Shown here piece after piece: positions 6,060 through 10,979 of a stretch of DNA of 10,979 nt. The translations under genes and the position numbers were made by a program. The DNA lies in NCBI GenBank assembly GCA_024641835.1, contig JAHECH010000079.1, forward strand, positions 1 to 10,979, in the 5' to 3' direction. The notes under the pieces are model-generated. The model saw only the letters and a program-made list of their open reading frames with translations, was not told the origin of the DNA and did no database searches. This DNA is from Deltaproteobacteria bacterium (GTDB taxonomy: Bacteria; Desulfobacterota; DSM-4660; Desulfatiglandales; HGW-15). How positions within the stretch are numbered: position 1 is the first letter of the stretch; each line of letters starts with the position of its first letter.

Positions 6060-7163
6060 TTGAAGACAGCAGTAGTCATAGGAGGAGGGTTCACCGGCTG
6101 CACGTGGGCTCGCCTTTTGGCAGAGAGGGGCTTTAAGGTCACCCTTGTTGAGAGGGAATCATTTCTCGGCGGGGGGTGCAAGACCTTTACCTATGGGGGC
6201 CACCCGTACACGTATGGTCCTCGTCACCTGTTCACACCGCACCGATACATCTACGATTATTTAGATAAGGTTACTCCGCTTCGAAGGCTGAATCATTACC
6301 TTCTGACGTATGTGGAGAGGGACGGAAATTTTTATTCATATCCTCCCCACAGGGATGACATCGTTAGAATGCCGGACAAGGATAAGGTAATGGAGGAGTT
6401 AGCACAAAGACCAGATCCTTCTACAGCGAGGAATTTTGAAGAATATTGGATCTACTCGGTGGGGGAATTGCTGTATGAGAAATTCGTCAAGAATTACTCC
6501 AAGAAGATGTGGCAAATTGAGTCCAACACCAGAATAGATGACTTCAAGTTCGATGGGAAGGGCGTTCAACTCTCGACGGGGACCAAAGAAATAAGGCCAG
6601 ATTGGTTTATCGCCTATCCCGTAAGACTGAACGGCTGGGATGACTATTTTGATATGTGTGCAACGTCAGAAAATGTCAATGTTCGTGCAAGGTGCCGCGT
6701 TGAAGCATATGATGTAGATAGGCGGGGAGTTATGATAGATGGTGAATGGGTTTCAGGCGATCTTTTGGTTAGTTCGATTTCACCGGATGTACTCCTGCAC
6801 TATCAGTACGGCAAGCTCCCCTACATAGGTCGGGACTTTCTCAAATTAGTGCTGCCGATTGAGCATGTGATCCCTGACCCAATTTGTTTTCTCCATTACC
6901 CCAATGATGAGGTGTTTACGCGTGTTGTAGAATATAAAAAGCTCACAGGTTATAAAGCGCCGACAACGCTCCTTGGCATTGAAATCCCTTCTTTGAAAAA
7001 CAGGCTATATCCATACCCTATCGTGGAGGAGCAGGAAAAAGCAAATCAATACAGAAAGGCGTTACCGGATACAGTTCTCTCTGTTGGACGCATGGGCAAC
7101 TACCGGTATATGGATATTGGGCAAGTTATAGAAGAAGCGCTGAATATGACAAGGGATCTATAG
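6060..7163 (+). CDS. UDP-galactopyranose mutase-like FAD enzyme
   Basis: A 367-residue flavoprotein, the usual size for bacterial UDP-galactopyranose mutases, which interconvert UDP-galactopyranose and UDP-galactofuranose using reduced FAD. Seen: the dinucleotide motif GGGFTG (8-13) with Glu31, YSKKMW (146-151) matching the family's Trp-bearing segment, PVR (187-189) with the conserved arginine, TRVVEYKKLTG (Arg288), the YPYP stretch near 317, and GRMGNYRYMD (343-352) with the Tyr and Asp that contact FAD and substrate phosphates. Thus most of the catalytic frame is kept. The family's GPHIFHT block near the flavin reads GPRHLFT here (53-59), changing both histidine positions, so the sugar substrate may differ from galactose. 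It follows the SDR gene by 61 bases. The product is probably a furanosidic (or otherwise rearranged) nucleotide sugar for the glycan. Confidence 0.85.
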   Translation: MKTAVVIGGGFTGCTWARLLAERGFKVTLVERESFLGGGCKTFTYGGHPYTYGPRHLFTPHRYIYDYLDKVTPLRRLNHYLLTYVERDGNFYSYPPHRDDIVRMPDKDKVMEELAQRPDPSTARNFEEYWIYSVGELLYEKFVKNYSKKMWQIESNTRIDDFKFDGKGVQLSTGTKEIRPDWFIAYPVRLNGWDDYFDMCATSENVNVRARCRVEAYDVDRRGVMIDGEWVSGDLLVSSISPDVLLHYQYGKLPYIGRDFLKLVLPIEHVIPDPICFLHYPNDEVFTRVVEYKKLTGYKAPTTLLGIEIPSLKNRLYPYPIVEEQEKANQYRKALPDTVLSVGRMGNYRYMDIGQVIEEALNMTRDL

Positions 7164-7216
7164 ACAGGGATTGGTGATGGCGTCGCGATTACGAGAGGAT
7201 GGCGTGGGAGAAATCG

Positions 7217-8302
7217 ATGATTGAAAATCTGCCAAAACCAAGTCCGGACATGAGGGAGTACGAGTCAGAACTGTCAGCTATCCTGAGTTCTTCTCGTAGC
7301 GCGAGAGAAAACTACGAGAAATACAGGCACTCCGAGCGAGTTGCGGACATCAAGTATGAACCGATAAAGATGGATTTTGAAAATGTCAGCCGGTGTAATT
7401 TTCGATGCTCGAAATGCCAGATCAGCGGATGGAAGGGCCAAAAGCGTGCGGCGGATATGGCATTTCATGATTTCAAGGAGGTCATCGACTCTCAGCACGG
7501 ACTCGTAGAGATTAAACTTCAAGGCATGGGAGAGCCCGTCTTGGGTGGCAAGATTTTTTTCCGGATGATTGAATACGCGCGGCGGAAACACATATGGGTG
7601 CGGACTACTACAAACGCTTCCATCCTGCATAAGCATGAGAATTTTAGAAAATTGATTGATGCGGACCCAAATGAGGTGCAGATATCAATTGACGGGACAA
7701 GCAAGGAGACCTTCGAGAGGATTCGTGCGGGCAGCAATTTCGAGCTGGTAACACAGAACTGCAAACTGATCAATGGCTATTGTAACTCTCTGGGACTTCT
7801 TAAGACTCGAATGTGGGTATGCCTGCAACGGGAAAACTTTAGCGAGTTTCTGGATTTCGTTAAGCTTGCAGACGAGCTGGGTTTCCATCGCCTGAGTTTC
7901 GCACTCAACCTTCATGGCTGGGGGCAAATGGAGTATTTTAACAAAAACAAAGCCCTGTCTGTGGACGAAGAGTTGAGCTTTGATCTTGCGATGGAGGCGA
8001 TTCGGCTCGGCAGGAAATTTGGCATAGATGTCAGTTTCTGGAACAACGTTAGCAAGTATGACTCGAAGAAAAGGGAGACGATCTGCCCATGGCCTTTTGA
8101 GCGAGCCTATATTTCCTCTGACATGCGAATCGTGCCATGCTGTATGATAGCCAACCCAGACATACTAGATTTCGGGGATGCGAGAGACTTTTTGGAAAGG
8201 TGGCACAGCCGGGAATACGTCGAGTTCAGAATGGCCCACTTGGAGGGCGCTGTACCTGATGCATGCAGGGGATGTTATGTCGATACTGAAAGGGAAGAAT
8301 AG
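7217..8302 (+). CDS. Radical SAM protein with SPASM-like C-terminal domain
   Basis: A 361-residue protein started at ATG 7217, which has GGGAG at 7205-7209; ATG 7199 lies directly against a GAGAGG with no spacer and is less likely. The radical SAM cluster motif CNFRCSKC (Cys60, Cys64, Cys67; CX3CX2C) binds a 4Fe-4S cluster that cleaves SAM to a 5'-deoxyadenosyl radical. The core continues with QGMGEP (the GE motif) and QISIDGTSKET. The C-terminal part has CPWPFERAYISSDMRIVPCC and a final CRGC (Cys290, Cys308, Cys309, Cys350, Cys353), a compact SPASM-type arrangement likely to bind an auxiliary cluster. The reaction cannot be named: radical SAM relatives in sugar pathways dehydrogenate, deoxygenate, epimerise or methylate. 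It stands between the mutase and the glycosyltransferase, so a sugar or a glycan-linked peptide substrate is plausible. Confidence 0.88.
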   Translation: MIENLPKPSPDMREYESELSAILSSSRSARENYEKYRHSERVADIKYEPIKMDFENVSRCNFRCSKCQISGWKGQKRAADMAFHDFKEVIDSQHGLVEIKLQGMGEPVLGGKIFFRMIEYARRKHIWVRTTTNASILHKHENFRKLIDADPNEVQISIDGTSKETFERIRAGSNFELVTQNCKLINGYCNSLGLLKTRMWVCLQRENFSEFLDFVKLADELGFHRLSFALNLHGWGQMEYFNKNKALSVDEELSFDLAMEAIRLGRKFGIDVSFWNNVSKYDSKKRETICPWPFERAYISSDMRIVPCCMIANPDILDFGDARDFLERWHSREYVEFRMAHLEGAVPDACRGCYVDTEREE

Positions 8303-8417
8303 CATTCTTGCGTCTAAGATAATGTCATCCTTCTTAAGGCCTCAAGCAAATGTGAGATTGGCCGCGGTCTGTCAAGTGTGTAAGAAGAAAGTAACGTCTG
8401 TGTGGTGGGTCATTTGA
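8277..8417 (+). CDS. Possible small ORF bridging two genes (46 codons)
   Basis: An ATG at 8277, five bases after AGGGG (8267-8271), opens a 46-codon frame inside the end of the radical SAM gene. It fills the gap to the glycosyltransferase gene. Its TGA (8415-8417) overlaps the TTG at 8414 as TTGA, a typical coupling arrangement. The peptide is basic with a CQVCKKK segment and hydrophobic ends, and contains nothing I recognise. It may be real, a relic, or only a leader that carries ribosomes to the next gene. The evidence is limited to start, stop and spacing. Confidence 0.25.
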   Translation: MSILKGKNSILASKIMSSFLRPQANVRLAAVCQVCKKKVTSVWWVI

Positions 8418-9730
8418 GACAATCTGTGGCTATCATTGCTAGGAAGTGGCAGTCCTTCATGGGAGCTGAAAGAGATCGAAAGATCGAACTTTTAAAAGCC
8501 CCTGTGATTTCTGCAGCGAAAAGGGCATCGGCTTTTGTGATTCTTCTGGTGCTAAGCTTGATCAGGGGAGGAGCGACGGTAAGGATAGGCACTCTGAATG
8601 CCAAAGGCAAAATTTCCATCATGGTGTCCTATATTGAGCCGTGCGTGCGCAGATTGACTTTGGAAGGGGTACGAAGACCGCTCGTTATTGTAGTCAACCC
8701 GGGAAGAGATCCGAATGAGCAGCTCACGAGGATGTACAAGCGCAAGATATGGCTGATGGACGATAAAACGCCTCTGCTTAGACGTCTCTTCCAGACTATT
8801 TTTGGGGTTTTGAAGTCCGCAGGATCTGCGTCGGCTGTGGACTTGTACAGCGGTCATACAACAGAATTCCATCCGGCTTGGAATGACGGCGAGCCTGTTT
8901 TACAATTTACAAGTGACGAAAAAGAGAAAGGTCGACGGCTGTTGCGGGATATGGGTATGCCCGGGGAGGCTGCTTATGTCTGCTTCTGTGTGAGAGAAAA
9001 ATCATTCTACAATCAGTTCCAGGATCCTGAGTCTTTGGCGATTCAGCCTGACGCAAGCAAGGATACATTCATACGAAATCCCCTCCTTGAGAACTACATG
9101 CCGATGGCTGCTGAGTGTGCAAGGTCCGGGCTGTATGTGCTGCGGATGGGATATATGGTAGATGAGGCTCTGGCACCGGACTTAGACCAAAAGATTATCG
9201 ACTACGCGACGAAGTTTCGCTCTGCCTTTGGGGATGTCTATCTGGCGGCTAACTGCAAGTTCATGGTTACGGGGGGTGCCGGTGTGTGGTGGGTATCGTC
9301 TGCTTTCAATCGCCCCGTGGTAATGGCAGATCAGTACCTCTTGTACGGAACGTTGAGATCAAACGATCTTTTCATTCCGAAAAAACTGTGGGTCAAAGCA
9401 GAGAGGCGTTTCTTGACCTTTTCAGAAATGCTGGCCGTTGGGCCATTGTATATGTATGAGGAGAATTGTCACAGGGACGGCATCGAAGTGATACATAACA
9501 GCGCTGAGGAAATATCGGGTGTTGTGAATGAGATGATTCAGCGCCTAGATGGGGATTGGAAATCGTCCCAGGAGGACGAGGAATTGCAGCAGAGATTCAA
9601 GAGCCTGTATCCTGTTAGTCCTGCGTTAAGAAAAGTGCCTCCCCGATATGATTTCTTCAGGGAGAACGTCGACATCCCGGGACGAATCGGAGCTGACTTT
9701 CTGCGTCAGCATGCGGATTTGTTGAGATAG
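8414..9730 (+). CDS. TIGR04372-family putative glycosyltransferase
   Basis: About 438 residues from TTG 8414, with GGTGGG at 8404-8409 upstream; GTG 8402 and ATG 8459 are alternative starts. The C-terminal half matches my recollection of the TIGR04372 putative glycosyltransferase family: AYVCFCVREKSFYNQ, RNPLLENYMPMAAE, YVLRMGY, KIIDYATKFRS, DVYLAANCKFMVTGGAG and a Pro-Val-Val strand, an order seen in GT-B-like C-terminal lobes that hold the nucleotide sugar. The N-terminus is basic with a hydrophobic stretch around residues 39-50 that could contact the membrane but is short for a transmembrane helix. Proteins of this family occur in surface-polysaccharide clusters; donor and acceptor are not established here. 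It ends 26 bases before the Wzt-like gene and is the only clear glycosyltransferase in the window, so others must lie outside. Confidence 0.8.
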   Translation: MRQSVAIIARKWQSFMGAERDRKIELLKAPVISAAKRASAFVILLVLSLIRGGATVRIGTLNAKGKISIMVSYIEPCVRRLTLEGVRRPLVIVVNPGRDPNEQLTRMYKRKIWLMDDKTPLLRRLFQTIFGVLKSAGSASAVDLYSGHTTEFHPAWNDGEPVLQFTSDEKEKGRRLLRDMGMPGEAAYVCFCVREKSFYNQFQDPESLAIQPDASKDTFIRNPLLENYMPMAAECARSGLYVLRMGYMVDEALAPDLDQKIIDYATKFRSAFGDVYLAANCKFMVTGGAGVWWVSSAFNRPVVMADQYLLYGTLRSNDLFIPKKLWVKAERRFLTFSEMLAVGPLYMYEENCHRDGIEVIHNSAEEISGVVNEMIQRLDGDWKSSQEDEELQQRFKSLYPVSPALRKVPPRYDFFRENVDIPGRIGADFLRQHADLLR

Positions 9731-9756
9731 CTGCGCGGAGGGGGAAAAAGGCGGGT

Positions 9757-10979
9757 ATGGATCGAGACGTCGCCGTAATGGCAGAGAATGTTTCCAAGAA
9801 GTTCACTACCAACCTGAGGCGGTCCATGCTGCACGGGATGCAAGACATCGCTCGGGATTTATTCAAGATCCCTTCTCATTCGGATCAGTTACGTAAGGAC
9901 GAATTCTGGGCGCTTAAAGATGTGTCGTTTGAACTCAAGAAAGGTCAACGGATCGGCATCATCGGTCCCAATGGCGCAGGGAAGAGCACTCTCCTGAAAC
10001 TGTTGAATGGCATCACGAGACCGGACACCGGATGCATCCGTATCAATGGGCGCGTGGGGGCGTTGATTGAGGTAGGTACTGGCTTCCATCCTCTGCTCAC
10101 CGGACGCGAAAACATTTATGTAAACGGCTCCATTCTGGGTATGGGCAAGTCAGAGATCGATAGTAAATTTGATTCCATCGTAGGTTTTTCAGAGATAGGC
10201 GATTTCCTTGATATGCCCGTTAAGAACTATAGCAGTGGGATGTATATCCGATTGGGGTTTTCTGTGGCTGTTCACAGCGAGCCCGATATCTTGCTCGTTG
10301 ACGAGATCTTATCAGTTGGGGATATAGGGTTCCAAAAAAAGTGCTTTCGCTATATTGAGGAGGCAATCGTAGGTAAGGGGGTGAGCGTATGTTTGGTCTC
10401 TCACAACCCGAATGCGATAAACAGGCTTTGCCCTGAAGTTATAGTCCTGGATAAAGGCATTTTGACCTATTATGGGGAGACCCATAAAGGGCTCGCGAAA
10501 TATCTCGATCTGATGGCTCTGCGGAGTGGTCAAGGGGAGGTGCGAGGTTTAACAAAACAATATGCGCGTCCTGGGGCGGGTGAGGTGCGGGTTGATAGGC
10601 TAAGCATTGAAGGTGGGAATGGTGAAGAGGCGATGAACTTAAAGACAGGAGATATGGTCAAATTCATCATCGCATTAAGGGCGGAAAGAGATATGCCTTA
10701 TTGGCCGTCAGTCCGTCTAATGATTAGCGATCTGTCTGGGATATCTATTGTCGAGTCGCGATTATCAGAACCCGAAAAAAATGGCTGGAAGTTGAAAAAA
10801 GGACAGAACATCGTAAGTTGCGAGTTTACCTCCTTGAGTCTCATGCCTGGAAGGTATCTGGTCGGAGTAAAGGTGGGAGGCGGGAGCGATATTCTTCAAG
10901 ATTTAGTCATGGATCTTGGTTACCTCAGTATCATAGGAACAGAGGACATTTACAAGTTAACCTGGGGAGCAGGCATCGT
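9757..10979 (+). CDS. wzt: Wzt-like polysaccharide ABC transporter ATPase (3'-truncated)
   Basis: An open frame from ATG 9757 (GGAGGGGG at 9737-9744 upstream) runs off the window after 407 codons. The ATPase domain (about 1-250) has Walker A GPNGAGKST (70-78), the signature YSSGMYIRLGFSVA starting near 158, Walker B ILLVDEILSVGD (Asp182, Glu183) and the switch His216 in SHNPN. This is the pattern of exporters of O-antigens, teichoic acids and capsules (Wzt/TagH/KpsT), closest to Wzt. From about residue 270 a beta-rich segment, including LKTGD, VRLMISDLSG and LMPGRYLVGVKV, resembles the Wzt C-terminal domain that binds the modified non-reducing end of the glycan. It acts at the inner face of the cytoplasmic membrane with a Wzm permease, which is not next to it in this window. 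Confidence 0.93.
   Translation, partial: MDRDVAVMAENVSKKFTTNLRRSMLHGMQDIARDLFKIPSHSDQLRKDEFWALKDVSFELKKGQRIGIIGPNGAGKSTLLKLLNGITRPDTGCIRINGRVGALIEVGTGFHPLLTGRENIYVNGSILGMGKSEIDSKFDSIVGFSEIGDFLDMPVKNYSSGMYIRLGFSVAVHSEPDILLVDEILSVGDIGFQKKCFRYIEEAIVGKGVSVCLVSHNPNAINRLCPEVIVLDKGILTYYGETHKGLAKYLDLMALRSGQGEVRGLTKQYARPGAGEVRVDRLSIEGGNGEEAMNLKTGDMVKFIIALRAERDMPYWPSVRLMISDLSGISIVESRLSEPEKNGWKLKKGQNIVSCEFTSLSLMPGRYLVGVKVGGGSDILQDLVMDLGYLSIIGTEDIYKLTWGAGI

Noticed and set aside
7177..7224. ATG at 7177 after AGGGA, a 15-codon frame before the radical SAM gene
   Set aside because: Very short and without recognisable content; at most a chance or leader frame.
1..10979. CRISPR array, tRNA/rRNA genes, insertion sequences
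   Set aside because: No regularly spaced repeats, tRNA-like cloverleaf, transposase frame or long terminal inverted repeats were seen by eye on either strand.

Overview
The window is a stretch of a surface-glycan (O-antigen or capsule type) biosynthesis and export locus from a Gram-negative-type bacterium. All recognisable genes are on the + strand, in one tightly packed series with gaps of about 8-140 bases, one short overlap, and no RNA gene, transposase or CRISPR array. The Wzt-like ABC export ATPase, UDP-galactopyranose-mutase-like flavoenzyme, extended SDR, several sugar-type methyltransferases and a TIGR04372-like glycosyltransferase fix the locus type. Moderate GC and several TTG starts behind strong Shine-Dalgarno sequences do not identify the species. 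An uncultured delta-proteobacterium-like or Nitrospirota-like lineage is only a guess.

Layout: (1) 1-2004, a probable sugar-precursor module: the 3' end of a split transketolase (C-terminal subunit), a class I SAM methyltransferase and a zinc-type medium-chain dehydrogenase lacking the structural-zinc cysteines. (2) 2013-5148, a methylation module: a TylF/MycF-like metal-dependent O-methyltransferase, a zinc-ribbon methyltransferase resembling sugar C-methyltransferases, and an FkbM-family methyltransferase. (3) 5126-7163, sugar remodelling: an extended SDR epimerase/reductase and a divergent UDP-galactopyranose mutase homologue. (4) 7217-9730, a radical SAM protein with a SPASM-like C-terminus, a possible 46-codon ORF, and a TIGR04372-family glycosyltransferase. 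(5) 9757 to the window end, a Wzt-type ATPase with a C-terminal carbohydrate-binding-like domain, cut off by the window edge.

Working model (inference): the transketolase, dehydrogenase, SDR, C-methyltransferase-like protein and mutase build an unusual, perhaps branched and/or furanosidic, nucleotide sugar. The glycosyltransferase adds sugars to a lipid-linked glycan on the cytoplasmic side. O-methylation decorates or caps the chain, and the Wzt C-terminal domain recognises the finished end for ABC export. The least explained parts are the radical SAM/SPASM protein, the mutase with an altered active-site signature, and the transketolase/methyltransferase/dehydrogenase cassette.
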